A stretch of DNA of 64,000 nucleotides from contig CM056388.1 in NCBI GenBank assembly GCA_029718625.1, forward strand, positions 1,808,651-1,872,650, written 5' to 3'. The notes beneath the pieces were generated by a model. That model was not told where the DNA came from. It did not search any database and was given only the letters and a program-made list of their open reading frames with translations. The first letter of the stretch is position 1; each line of letters starts with the position of its first letter. Below are positions 21,101 through 33,526 of this stretch, in pieces. This DNA is from Synaphobranchus kaupii (taxonomy: Eukaryota > Chordata > Actinopteri > Anguilliformes > Synaphobranchidae). Both the position numbers and the translations under genes were made by a program.

Positions 21101-22700
21101 TGAATTCAACGGCAAGTCTTACTTCTACACTGTCCTTTCTAAAGCAACTATTCTAAGGGTTCCATTCTTTGATAAAGGTGTTTATTTACTCAGGTTGCCT
21201 GAGGACAAAAAGCAACAGAACACATTTAATCCTTTATGAAATCTAGGTTAAGTGCATTGGTTAGGAATATGGCAAATCCAGGTAACCTTCTGACTTGACC
21301 TGACTTCCACCCACATAGAAAAACAGGGCTGTTAACTCTACTCCACAGGGAACTATTACGTTCCTATATTAATGATAATGAGGCTATAGCTCATATTTTA
21401 CATTAAAAAGGAAAGCCACCTGCGTTCTTGTTCAGCGGAGCCAGCTAATGCGTCATTAAACACAGCCACCTGGTGTCTGCTCCAAATCCAAAACAGCGCT
21501 GACACGCCTGATGCGCAGAGCCACCAAACCGTGATACATCAATTATGCATATTAGTCTAAATGTGCATTTTTGTGGCAGACTCACCTTTGACATGTTATC
21601 CTTTTAAAAGAGTGCTGAAGTATTTCTAGCCCCTTTTATTAAAAGGTAAATTAAAAAGAAATTCAGGTAACTATAAAACGTAGTTTCCAAGAATACATTT
21701 CCTGCAAACCCTATGGCGAGAGCATTGCCTAAAACTGCACAAAGTCAGAGAAAGATTGAAGTAAGTTCCAGATGAATAAGAACCTGCTGTGAGTTACAAA
21801 TGACCGCACTACAGAGAGAAAAAAAACAGAGAAGATGAATAATCAAGTCCTCCACAAGCATCTCCAAAACCAAATGTGCAAAAATGCTGACGTGTCTGGG
21901 GTTTCATCCGACCACGCCTTTCACCACGTCCCATAAAAGCATCAGTGTGTGTTTGTGTGTGCGCGCGCGTGCGCGTGGTGCGTGTGTGTGTGTGTGCGCA
22001 GGATCATTTTTGAGGAAAAAGACTGACGAGCAGCACTTTTCTGAAGCTTACCTTTAGCGCAGGTGTGCACAGCACATTCAGGCAGGTGAGTGCAGGTGAG
22101 TCTGGCACTCGCTGAAGAGCTCCGCTCGGCATTACCCTCAGACACGCCCAGGGACCGTCAAGTCAATGATTACTCCACAGGAGAGTGTCTTAAGCACACT
22201 CGTGAGTGTCGTTTAAGGCAAACATCTCGGCCTGACTCCGCCCATAGCCAGGGCAACAGGGCGCCAGAGAGCTTTCCAGGGACCAGGACTGGGAGGTTAA
22301 GTGCATTTAAATTATTTATTTAAGAGAGACGCCACAGCCCATGTGTCTCTAGCTTTCTGCCTAAAATCTTTGTCCTGATTCTTGTCCAGCTTGGTAATTG
22401 CTTTCCCTTGAAAGGCAGCATGCCAGACGTCCTAACCAGGGGACGCTTGGAGAGGAGAGGGACATGAAACTGGTCTTACCTCCTCTAACCGAAAAACGTA
22501 CAGATACTACATTTCCGTAGAGTGGGCATGCGACAGTCAGGAGGCCTTTTAATTAATGCCAGACTACTAGCCTCATAATACAGTATCTCCTTTACAAACA
22601 GCACAGAGAAAGGGTCGCTGTACCTTTAAATCCCACAGCGATACCAGCACTGCTGTAATTTAACCTAAATAAGAAGTGAACTGAGAGTGACTCCTTAATC
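21101..22700. other. Unannotated DNA with a possible conserved block
   Basis: At 21370-21640 there is AT-rich, repeat-free sequence with octamer/homeodomain-like words (tcaattatgcatattag). On the minus strand there is an atgtcaaag/gtgagt site (about 21585) that could be a splice donor. Another candidate minus-strand donor (gctaaag/gtaagc) lies at about 22050. A GT/GC microsatellite lies at 21944-22000. Neither donor is supported by recognisable coding sequence. Confidence 0.25.
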
Positions 22701-22714
22701 TGATGGGAATGAGA

Positions 22715-22985
22715 GGAAAACAGTGAGAGAGAGACAGAGGGAGAGAGAGAAAGAGAGACAGAGGGAGAGAGAGAGAGAGAGAGACAGAAAGTGAGAGTGA
22801 GAGACAGAGGGAGGGAGAGAGAGACAGAGGGGGAGGGAGAGAGACAGAGGGAGAGAGAGAGAGACAGAGGGAGAGTGAGAGAGAGACAAAGAGAGTGACA
22901 GACGGAGAGTGAGAGAAACAGACAGACAGACAGAGAGACAGAGAGTGAGAGAGAAAGACAGAGTGAGAGAGAGATAGACAGACTC
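22715..22985. repeat. GAGAGACAGAGG-type simple repeat
   Basis: Purine-rich repeats of gagagacagaggga and relatives, about 270 bp. It is adjacent to the second copy of the gap-flanking duplication. Confidence 0.92.
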
Positions 22986-23088
22986 CAGGGCTCTCACACA
23001 CTGGAAGCACGGGGTCGATGTGGGCAGTGTAGCACTAATATACAAACCACACCCCCAGAACGCGCATTAGTAATGTTTCCATAGTGAC

Positions 23089-24778
23089 AACTGAGAGGCG
23101 CGGTAAAAATGACAGCATTTCTGCACAGGGCCCTCCCAAACGCAGACGGGACAGCGGGCGGAAGAAACCCTCATAATTCTCAGAAAGCAGCAGGAACAGA
23201 TGAGGCGTCCCGAGAGGGGGATTCTGGGAAGGTGCCAAGCCCACCAGGGTTTCCATAGTGATGCTCTCTCCCTGGGAGGCTCAACCAGTCACACAGAGCT
23301 GGCGAAGGGGACCGCATCACCAACGACCACAAGCGTGTGAAACCATGACAGCACCCCAGGAGGCTGTAGACTCGCAATCAATGTACCAATCAATCAATGT
23401 ACTTGTTAATCCCTTTTTTTTTTTTTTTTTTACAATTAAATTGCACACAAATTACTCCACTGGTTGCGTGCTTGGTCAGGTATGCGTTTTTTCCATGGAA
23501 AGTAACTGTGATCACGTCACATATTATCCAATCACACAGTTGGTTATTTGCTGATGTCTCAAAGGCCACGCCCACTACACAGGCCACACCCCTTGGGTGT
23601 GTTGCCAGGCGTGGTTACGGTCGTTAGGGCAAACGCTGGCCCGCGGAGGGCAGGCAGCGCCAGGCCTCATCCCTGGTGTTCAATTAACATTCGCTCTCCT
23701 GTCAAAAACCCCGGGGGAGGGAGGCCGGGAGAGATCGGGGAGGGGGGGGGGGCGGACCCCACAGGGACCCCAGGATACAGTGACACCGCCCAAACCACCA
23801 TGTCAGAGCCCCTAAAACTGGAACATTCACATCCAATGCCCAACTGTATCACCCATCACCATCAATGAATCAGTCAATCCCGATGTATCTGTTTTAGTGT
23901 TTTACAGGGACATCACCCATCACCATCAATGAATCAGTTAATCCCGATGTATCTGTTTTAGTGTTTTACTGGGACATTACACACAAAGTGAGTGCAGACA
24001 GCAGAGCTGAAATTACACTTCAATTCAGTCATTTGGGGAAATTAATTGAAATCAACTGAATGGCCATCGTCTTCTATGACAATTTTTTTCAATTCATGGA
24101 CTTCAGTTGCGTAACTGGCTCAGCTGAAATGGAATCGACCCCCAACCCCGGCAGGTGTAATTACCCAGGGGTCAGTCACCCTGATCAGGTGTTACATATT
24201 GTCCAATCACACGGTCACATATTTGCCCAAGTAGGTAAATACCCAATCAGGTGCCGTGCTGGAGGAGGTTGCAACACCAGCATGCAACTCTCCTCAGCAC
24301 TGCAACGCAGGTATGACAGCCGTTGCACATGCCAGGATGCTACGATGCTCACATAACGGAAGAGACGCTTTACGGTGTCGTAGCGCTGGTCTAAAACAAA
24401 AACCTGCGCCCACATCGGCCCTTTTCGGATAAGATCGAGCACTCGAGATCCAAACAGTACAGTCCAGATTCAATCAACATTCGTCCTTAAATTCGACTAA
24501 CAAATAAACTGAAGAGAAATGTTTTTTCCTATATGCAGACACACAGCTGACAAGTTTATTTCCCAGATAAATTCACCAAACGTAACTTGTGAAGAAACAA
24601 AAAAAAGAAAAATATACATTTCGGTTTTTTTTGCCGTGGTTTTGTTTTTTGTTTTTTATTCACTTTGAACACTAGCTACACTACGCTATCGCCAAGGTTG
24701 CTTTAGCTAGCAGCGCTAATGAGGAAGTGCCCTCTGACCGCTGCATTACTTCACCACAACCAGCCAATCCCTTTAGGC
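23089..24778. other. No gene seen; small repeats
   Basis: Contains a 17-19-base T run at about 23414, two tandem ~63-bp units with atcacccatcaccatcaatg at about 23850 and 23912, and a dispersed ttcaattcagtcatt... gaatcgacccccaacc segment at about 24020-24150 that recurs near 27870-27905 and 48050. I saw no coding exon. Confidence 0.4.
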
Positions 24779-24984
24779 CAGGGATCTCAAACTCCAGTCC
24801 TGGAGGGCCGCTGTGTCTGCTGGTTTTTGTGATTTCCTTTCAATTAGCAACCAGTTTAGGCCTTGGAAACAAGGTGTGCAGACTCTTTAGCCAATCAATG
24901 ACTTAAATTAAACACTTAAGTGCAGGAACACATCGAAAACCAGCAGACACAGCGGCCCTCCAGGATTTGAGTTTGAGATCCCTG
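24779..24984. mobile_element. hAT MITE, family B, 206 bp, with 8-bp target duplication
   Basis: Termini cagggatctcaaactccagt and its inverted counterpart at the right (gagtttgagatccctg). Perfect 8-bp direct duplication ctttaggc on both sides (24771-24778 and 24985-24992). No coding capacity. A related copy lies at 63805-63994. Confidence 0.92.
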
Positions 24985-25106
24985 CTTTAGGCGATGCCAA
25001 GGAGAACTTATTCATTCGTAAAATGGGTGGCGGAACTTGAGCGAACACCCTGCTTTAGCCCTGAAATCAAAACGGATTTTTTTTCTTCATCTGAGGTGCT
25101 TTAATA

Positions 25107-25361
25107 CACTGCAAAAACCAAATATTAACAAGCATTTTAATCTTATATTTAGACTTTAGAATCTTATTTCTGTTACTTTTTTGCTAAATAAGACAAAAAG
25201 GGGCAATGGGGTGAGATAGTTTTACTCATTCCAAGATTTGCCAATGGGATAAGATAATTGCTTGTCAAGCAAAAAGTTACTTAAAACAACCTAATATTTT
25301 CTACTTGAGAGAACTCATTACAAGACTAAAATTCTTGTTAAGACGGACATTTTTTGCAGTG
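25107..25361. mobile_element. MITE with cactgcaaaaa ends, 255 bp
   Basis: Begins cactgcaaaaaccaaatatt and ends gacattttttgcagtg, with internal inverted similarity (taacaagcattttaatctta versus aaaattcttgttaag). This resembles common teleost hAT-type MITEs. No clear target duplication was seen. Confidence 0.7.
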
Positions 25362-25639
25362 CACATCCAGCCAATCCCTTTGGGCGACGCCAAAGAGAAC
25401 TCATTCATTAGTTAGAAGGGTGGCGGCACTTGAGCGAACACCCTGCTTTAGCCCTGGAATCTTTTTTTTGGTCCTGAAGTGGTATGAGGGGGGGTTTAAT
25501 AATCCTGTTTGTCTTTCAGCACAAACAAAATTAGCCTCACGGCTGGGCGTGAAAGAGTAACCAGCTCTCACGGCTGAACGCGCTCTGTTCCAGAGGTCAT
25601 CTGGATTGGCATTTAGGACAATAAATATAGCCGGATAGG

Positions 25640-26420
25640 CATGTGAGGGGTTTTCCTTTTTTTTTTTTTTTTTTTGCCTGTCAGTCACTCCTTTTCAAAA
25701 AGGGCCGGCCCCTTTTTCCCCATTGTGAGGCAGGACGCTAAATCCGTAAGGGCTATTAGCTGCGGCCGGGGGCAGGAAACAGAATGCGGGTCTTTCAATT
25801 TGAGCGTCACTGGCAAAAAACCGTGACCAGCGGCTCAGGTTTGCGTTGGTTACAGCACGCTGTGTCGGCGTGTAACCGGGCAGATTAATGCCCCGCCAAG
25901 AATGTTTCCTGCAGTTGTGTTGGGAAAATTTGTAGACCACTTGAGTAGAAGCCCCACAACCCCCCCACGCCCCCCGCCCATCTCCCGGAACGCCACGTAC
26001 AGGAAGTGACTTTATCATTGCGCCCTCCGCAGCCTTGCGTTCATCAAAGGCTTCCCAATTAAGCTCCGCACACATAATTACAAGAGGAGGCTTGGTATTT
26101 AATTGCAGGCCGCTTTTGGCGATAAATTAGGCCTTTAACAAACACCGACCAGAGCTGGAATTAACATGTCAGGAGCTGTGAAGCGAAACGCTTCATCCGC
26201 AGTGCACTGAAAAGTACATTTATTCCTCACGCGTGTCTTAAGGAAAGACCACCACATTCTGCACACCTCCTTTATGAAACCAAGCTCAGGCATGAATTAT
26301 TAATGCGGCTCTGAAGAGGGACAGAAAAGGCAAAGTACGCCGCCATAAATTAAAGTACTTATGAAACGCTAGTTAAGGAAGAACTGCACACAGACAGCGT
26401 TCCCACTGAAGCTCCAATTA
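25640..26420. other. Possible conserved non-coding region
   Basis: Repeat-free sequence rich in homeodomain-like cores (acacataattac, gtatttaattgcagg, gaattattaatg, ccataaattaaag). It has a T run at 25659-25675. No recognisable protein in any frame. Confidence 0.3.
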
Positions 26421-27212
26421 CTGTGTTCTCTGTGACGGGGGTAGACAGGAGCACCCCTGAACACAGCTCCAACTGACTGGTAAAGTAGGTCAGGAGAACT
26501 TACAATGCAGAGCGATGGAGCCGGGCTTAGCAAAGTGCCCTTCTGCCAAACATCAAAGAAAACGTTCTTTTCTTATGAGGGTGAAACAGATAAAGCTGTA
26601 GATTCACACAAGTGTCCAGAGAAAGAACAATGCCTTTGAAGATATTTAGGACATTAGGAAAAGGATAAAGGCTTAAATTGTGGGATCTCAACCTCCTGGG
26701 GCCTGGATGTCCACCGGATCCTCTGGAGTGCTTAAATTGCATCATTATTTTGGCAACAGTCCACACTTTACATCACTGAGTTCACACGCCTCGTTTTGCA
26801 AGGAGCACCTAACCGCAGAGTGGCAAAATCCCACACTCTTGAGATCACAATTCAAAAAGAGAGAGAGACCAGCAAGCTGCAGGAATGCGTTGATAAGTCG
26901 CCCGAACCCAATCGGTCAAACTTAAACATCTTGTGTGTTAGAGAATGCCTACACACACAAGTTCAGTGTTTATTCAACTCTAACAGAGGTTATGTGAAAG
27001 TTAAGCAGACCCACAGCAGTGTGTGTGTGTGTGTGTGTGTACTCTGTGTACATTTTACAGCGTAGCAGTGCTATATCTCAAGGCATTGAATGAGGAAAGT
27101 TAAGCAGACCCACAGCAGAGCACAGCCTGGCCATCGTGCCTTCCCACGTGCCTCGGGTTTACTGTTTACTCCCCCCGCCCCCCCCAGCAACAGGCGTAGG
27201 CGTGGTCTCGGG
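26421..27212. other. No gene seen
   Basis: Unique-looking DNA. The phrase gaaagttaagcagacccaca occurs twice (about 26996 and 27098), a partial local duplication. A (GT)n run lies at 27020-27040. Confidence 0.4.
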
Positions 27213-27404
<192 letters not shown>

Positions 27405-27919
27405 GGAAACTGCTGATCAGCAGAAACCCGAGGTGATCCCTCCCAAAACAGCGGCAGTCAAAATCAGAGGTCTTTCCTTGGGGTAATCCGTCACCGACAC
27501 GGTGGCACCCCCTCTCTCCCTCTCTGTCAGAATCTCCCTCTCCCTCCGTCTCCCTCCCGACAGTTTTTCTTGGGAGTGTAAGATTATCTGCTTTGCGCCA
27601 CGGTAATGGTGGTCTGTAATTACAGCCCCCCCACACCCCCCGGAGAGCTTTCATCAGTGAGCCTGGAGCTGATACCATCAGGACAGAGCACACCCCACCC
27701 TAATGCTTTTCCACACGCTTACAAGCTCAGCACCTGTGCAGGTAGCTTTAGGCTGCTAATGAGCAGCTACACATTGGAGACGAACAGAGCAAGGTGATCG
27801 CTGACCGTGGTAAACCCATCGCTGGGGATCCCTGTTTGTTTCACCTTTTTCAGTGGCTTCACAACATCGCCAGCGGTGGGGATCAATTCCATTTCAATTC
27901 AGTCATAATATTACTTACA

Positions 27920-28110
27920 TTACAGGTATTTAACAGATGCTCTTAGCCAGAGCGACTTACACAACTTTTAGCATTTTTACACAGTATCCATCCATCCACT
28001 GAAGCAATTCAGGTTAAGTACCTTGCTCAAGGGTACAACGGCAGTGTCCTACCTGGGAATCCAACCTGCAACCCCAGTTTGCTAACCACTACACTACACA
28101 GCCGCCCAGT
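27920..28110 (+). repeat. Common teleost interspersed repeat
   Basis: Contains ggtatttaacagatgctctt, agccagagcgacttacac, ccttgctcaagggtacaacg and taaccactacactac. This order of phrases is characteristic of a very abundant fish repeat. Fragments also occur near 39318-39345 and 42300-42325. Confidence 0.7.
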
Positions 28111-30320
28111 TAATTCAATTGTTATGTTTTAGTAAATGTTATTTTTTATGTAATTTGGTTATGTTTTCAAACACGGTGAGTTGCAGAGCCTTATATATTA
28201 TCCCTTCACACAGGCGAACTCACTTTGAAGCACCTGCTTAACCAGGTTAATCAGCTGCTCAGGAGTACAGAGGCACTCTACCTGGGACCTCCTGTACACA
28301 AGCCCAGTTACTTAACCACTAAGCCAATATCACATCACCTGCCTAATTGTTGGGTCAAATGTCAAAATTTCATCATTTTGACTGTTTTCCTCGCCCAAGA
28401 TGAAGTTAATTTGAAACAATTTTCCCATAATGTCAGACCTACGCTCTTTCTTTATATATGACATAACCCCTCAGAGCCATGTCTGCAGTCTTGGCCTACA
28501 TCTCACTCTCCTGTAAGAGACACTTTTACTGCCAAGTTATATTAAGCTTTTAAAAAAAGAACAGTTCATCCTACATAGGGACAATCAACTGAGGAATCTG
28601 AGCACAGCCCCTTTTTTACTGGAGACGAATGGCAAAGCACATCATGTAAAATACAGTGCTGATGTCATAATCACACAGCTGTGGGGACCAATCATTTATC
28701 TGCATCCCTGTACCCTTTAAATATTTATGCACCAACTGTCGTTGTGATCTACCGTTTGATTGATTGTAGCTGATCGTACGCTGCCATCTTGTCCAGGTCT
28801 GTCTTGTAAAAAATCTTTTTAATTTCTCCAAGTGCTTAACTAGTAAAATAAATGCATCTTAAAGGAAACAGGAAGAGACGTGAAGGCTCGGTGAGACGGA
28901 CGGCGAACGCGGCGGTTTTTACGGATTAGGAAAGGGGGAGGAGGATCAGGTCAGAACACTGTTTGACGCAATCAGAGCATCGACCAATCATATCATCTGC
29001 TCCCTTCAGCTCCGAAAACTTACGAGCACAACATGGATACGAGCCTGTATTCATAAAGCATTTTCAGGAGCACTTATTCATGAAGCTTTTCAGGAGTAAG
29101 AGTACTGATCTAGGATCAAATTGATCTTTTAACTCATAACAGATAGCACGGTGGTGGCGCTGCCGTAAAAGCATTGGCTTTGAGCTCTGTTCCTGCCAGA
29201 TCCACGTATGGCCGGTACCTTGAGGGAGTAGTAATTAAAATACAGACCCAGATGTTTGATAAACAGCCATTATAAAGGCCGATCTGATGAAGGATATTGG
29301 ACGAAACATTGTTTGTTTTTATCTGAAATGAAGCAGTTTTCCAGTAGACTGTTGCACCTGCACTGAAGCAACACTTCCACTCAATGTGAGAGAACCTTCC
29401 GGCGATTCAGGCAAAAGAGGAAACAAGCCAGCAAGATTCTTATTGGTTGAGACTACTCTGCTGGACTTTTCCCCACACTACAACCTCAAATGGTATTACC
29501 TTGCTAGTGCAGTGGGAAATCACTCAGGGAGGGAGTGACAGTAGGACTCTACTCCCAACTGAATAAATGTGCTTTCCAAGTATAGGCCTACCTGTTACGA
29601 GGAGCTTCTCAACATTATAACAGCTCATATGACTCACACACAGACTCAGGACAGGGAGGGATTCATAGGCCCTCAATAACAAGCCTGTCAATCAGGCTGC
29701 AAACTCAATACTCAGCCAGGTGTCCTATCCCCCTTCTTTCCTGTTTTAGTTCCCATGGCAACACAAGGGGTCACCCAAACTTTTCAGCTTTATGCTCAGG
29801 ATGTCCCACTGCTGCTGTGAGGTACGACATCGTTTGGACTCGGCGGTGGGGTGGGGCGGAGGTTTTTGGAGAGCACTAACACCTATCCTTGCAAACTCAC
29901 GTTTCCTCTGAGGAACTGTTTTTGGAGAGACTGGAGGGATTTTACTGGCTTAATCTGAGTAAGACAAACCATCCCCCATCTCACTGACAAAATAGGTCAT
30001 TATATTTTATGGCTCCATAATGTCTTAAGCGCTCTGTATGTCAGAAGAATGGAGCGTGTAATTTCTGCGCTCTGCATCCGCCTCCGACCTTATCAAGTAA
30101 AGTAACGGCCTTTTTTTCCCTCACGGCACGACAAGGTTTTCGCCTCTTTCTTTCTCCAATGGTCAATAAGTGAACCAGGCAGGGGTATGACCTCTGATTG
30201 GCCCATCAATCTGCCAGTCACATCCGGGGATCCTCTTTAATGTCCAATAATCTTTCAACCTCAAAGAAACAGATTTCCTATGTTCTGGAATTCAAAGACA
30301 TACATTCCAATGGCCGGTGA
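28111..30320. other. No gene seen
   Basis: Another copy of the same kind of repeat tail may lie at 28190-28330 (aacccaggttaatcag, ccactaagcca). At 29045-29130 there is a short fish repeat (actgatctaggatcaa). No exon or array of note otherwise. Confidence 0.4.
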
Positions 30321-30321
30321 C

Positions 30322-30540
30322 AATGCCCCATCAATCTGCTTCAACGTTCCATAAATCTGCTTCAATGTTGCATAAATCTGCTTCAACGTTCCATAAATCT
30401 GGTTCAACGCTCCATTAATCTGCTTCAACGTTCCATTAATCTGGTTCAACGTTCCATTAATCTGGTTCAACGTTCCATTAATCGGCTTCAACGTTCCATC
30501 AATCTGCTTCAATGCCTCATCAATCTGCTTCAGGAGCCTG
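30322..30540. repeat. 21-bp minisatellite
   Basis: Repeats of aatctgcttcaacgttccat (plus one base), about ten copies with drift. As 21 is a multiple of three, the minus strand stays open and reads TLKQING/TLNQIYG, which is not evidence of a gene. Confidence 0.9.
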
Positions 30541-30819
30541 GCTGTTAAGTCAGTACTGAAGAATTCTGCGGTTGGGAGGTCCTTGTGATTTTAACAGCTG
30601 TTTAAAGCTGTTTGTTATGACATTGGCAGGTGTTGTCTCTTTGAGAGAGAGCAGGCTATGTGGACCTTCTCACCACTGTGCAGGGAAGACCAACGCTTAG
30701 GAATTTCTCAAACGATTTCACAGAGGGACAGGGAATTCTGGAGCTCTCCGCAGCCTGTCTCAGATCTCCGGGGAGGAAAAAGCCAGCCACCGGAGACATG
30801 GATGGAGTAACTGCCCCCC

Positions 30820-30940
30820 ATCCATCCCGCCACACCCCACACGACCCCCATCCCGCCACGCCCCACACAACCCCCATCCCGCCACGCCCCACACGACCCC
30901 CATCCCGCCACGCCCCACACGACCCCCATCCCGCCAGAGG
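30820..30940. repeat. 26-bp C-rich tandem repeat, about four to five copies
   Basis: Units containing gccccacacgacccccatcc. Followed by alternating TATACA/GATATA sequence (30945-30995). Confidence 0.9.
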
Positions 30941-31090
30941 GCTGTATAGATATATACATATATACACAGATATATATATAGATATATACACAGCTATACT
31001 GCTGTATAGCAGTACGAGTCTGATGCCGTCAGCAGTGCTGCAAGACCCGGGGGTTTATGACCCGTTAATCATCTGCCATCTCATCTTGCC

Positions 31091-31719
31091 AACATGTAGC
31101 AGAGCCACGCGCTCCCCATTACAGCGCAACATGTAGCAGAGCCACGCGCTCCCCATTACAGCGCAACATGTAGCAGAGCCACGCGCTCCCCATTACAGCG
31201 CAACATGTAGCAGAGCCACGCGCTCCCCATTACAGCGCAACATGTAGCAGAGCCACGCGCTCCCCATTACAGCGCAACATGTAGCAGAGCCACGCGCTCC
31301 CCATTACAGCGCAACATGTAGCAGAGCCACGCGCTCCCCATTACAGCGCAACATGTAGCAGAGCCACGCGCTCCCCATTACAGCGCAACATGTAGCAGAG
31401 CCACGCGCTCCCCATTACAGCGCAACATGTAGCAGAGCCACGCGCTCCCCATTACAGCGCAACATGTAGCAGAGCCACGCGCTCCCCATTACAGCGCAAC
31501 ATGTAGCAGAGCCACGCGCTCCCCATTACAGCGCAACATGTAGCAGAGCCACGCGCTCCCCATTACAGCGCAACATGTAGCAGAGCCACGCGCTCCCCAT
31601 TACAGCGCAACATGTAGCAGAGCCACGCGCTCCCCATTACAGCGCAACATGTAGCAGAGCCACGCGCTCCCCATTACAGCGCAACATGTAGCAGAGCCAC
31701 GCGCTCCCCATTACAGCGC
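31091..31719. repeat. 37-bp minisatellite, 17 apparently identical copies
   Basis: Unit: aacatgtagcagagccacgc followed by gctccccattacagcgc. The length is 629 bp, exactly 17 x 37. I saw no variant between copies, which suggests recent expansion or strong homogenisation. Confidence 0.96.
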
Positions 31720-31730
31720 AAAATGGCCCT

Positions 31731-31783
31731 TCTGGGTTTGGGGTTTGGGGTTTGGGGTTTGGGGGGGGGGGGGGGGGGGGGGC
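31731..31783 (+). repeat. GGGGTTT repeats and G run (G-quadruplex-forming)
   Basis: Four GGGTTT/GGGGTTT units run into a stretch of more than 20 G, directly after the 37-bp array. Sequence of this type folds into G-quadruplexes. The G-run length is likely unreliable. Confidence 0.9.
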
Positions 31784-32104
31784 GTGAGGGCGGAGGGGCA
31801 TGTCTTGTTAACAGGACGAGGGGATGAGTTTCTCTTCCTCACAGCAGCAGCTGAAACAGTCCCGGGCATAACTGAAGCAATAAGCAGGTAGCCAGCTGGC
31901 ATCGTACAACTGCAGGCGTTAACCACAAGGAGGCGGTCTCTCACACACTCCCTTTCCCTGTGGTTTAAGCATTTGCACCTAGACATCCCACCTATGGAGA
32001 GGTGTGGAGAACCCCCCCCCCGCCCCCCCCGCTCATATCCTATCCCATAAATAAACCTCCACTCCACACCCCTGCAGCCTGTCCAATTAGCTCCCTGCCA
32101 CAGA

Positions 32105-32415
32105 CAAAAGATGGAAAATCTATTCGCCATTAAATTGCCCGAGCAGCAGAAGGCAGCAGAGCGACGACATTCCGGAATCCGGGCGAGGCTAATCCGGAGA
32201 CCTGCGAAACGGCGACTCACCACCTCTCCCGCCACTTCCCCGGAGCTGCCGGATAAGCCGGTGTCAACACATAACCGCTTTCCGGAAAGCTTTGGCCCTT
32301 GCGAAACAGAAAGAGCATCTTGACCCTCGCCGCCTCCTTCCACTTGAGCGCCGTTCACCCTGCACGCTGCGAGCTGAGTGGCAGCCGCAGAGGAGAACAC
32401 AAGCCCAGCCGTTTC
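32105..32415. promoter_or_regulatory. CpG-dense segment, possible promoter
   Basis: Roughly 25 or more CpG in about 300 bp, well above the surroundings. A minus-strand gtgagt donor motif (gagaggtg/gtgagtcgcc) lies near 32215. It could be a first exon or CpG-island promoter of a minus-strand transcript such as osbpl5. No direct evidence. Confidence 0.25.
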
Positions 32416-32761
32416 CCAGACAAAGCGGGAAATATTGTTTTGCGTGGCAATCCTTGGATTATCACTTTGGAATTTTGTTTATTCCACCCATCTCCACCCA
32501 TCTCCACCCATCTCCACGCACGCACGCGGAAAACATTTGTGGATTTTTCATAAATCCCACAAACAAAATTTTATAGGCCTATTTCCCAATGCAGACTGCA
32601 GTTCAATATGCATTGTTTTAAAGCTGAAGAACAGAATGTACTACCAGAGCATAAGAGTTTTATTTTAATATAGGCCGGCAGTGTGCACGTCATACTGCTG
32701 CCATTGGATGGTTTGTTCATAATATCAGAAAAATACAATTGTGACTTCTGCATGGGACACC

Positions 32762-33445
32762 ATTATTATAATAGAGCTCAGAACATGCTGTTATAATATA
32801 GAGCTCAGAACATGCTGTTATAATATAGAGCTCATAACATGCGGTTATAATATAGAGCTCAGAACATGCGGTTATAATATAGAGCTCAGAACATGCTGTT
32901 ATAATATAGAGCTCAGAACATGCTGTTATAATATAGAGCTCAGAACATGCTGTTATAATATAGAGCTCAGAACATGCTGTTATAATATAGAGCTCAGAAC
33001 ATGCTGTTATAATATAGAGCTCAGAACATGCTGTTATAATATAGAGCTCAGAACATGCTGTTATAATATAGAGCTCAGAACATGCTGTTATAATATAGAG
33101 CTCAGAACATGCTGTTATAATATAGAGCTCAGAACATGCTGTTATAATATAGAGCTCAGAACATGCTGTTATAATATAGAGCTCAGAACATGCTGTTATA
33201 ATATAGAGCTCAGAACATGCTGTTATAATATAGAGCTCAGAACATGCTGTTATAATATAGAGCTCATAACATGCGGTTATAATATAGAGCTCAGAACATG
33301 CTGTTATAATATAGAGCTCAGAACATGCTGTTATAATATAGAGCTCAGAACATGCGGTTATAATATAGAGCTCAGAACAGCTGTTATAATATAGAGCTCA
33401 GAACATGCTGTTATAATATAGAGCTCAGAACATGCTGTTATAATC
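32762..33445. repeat. 27-bp minisatellite, about 25 copies
   Basis: Unit tataatatagagctcagaac followed by atgctgt, very homogeneous (variants catgcggt and ctcataac). The 27-bp period keeps a plus-strand frame of 217 codons open (repeats of NIELRTCCY). I regard this as a by-product of the period. Confidence 0.95.
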
Positions 33446-33526
33446 ATTATTCAGTGGAAGGACCAAAATGTAAAGCGCCATACAAACAACAGACTAAATA
33501 TCCAACCTGCAAACAACAGTTAGATA

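Noticed and set aside
25695..26075. A 126-codon minus-strand open frame
   Set aside because: No family resemblance and no convincing splice borders. It overlaps a segment better explained as non-coding conserved DNA, itself unproven.
31711..32400. A 229-codon minus-strand gene in the CpG-dense segment
   Set aside because: The frame runs into the poly-G/poly-C tract and has no recognisable domain. High GC makes stop codons rare by chance.
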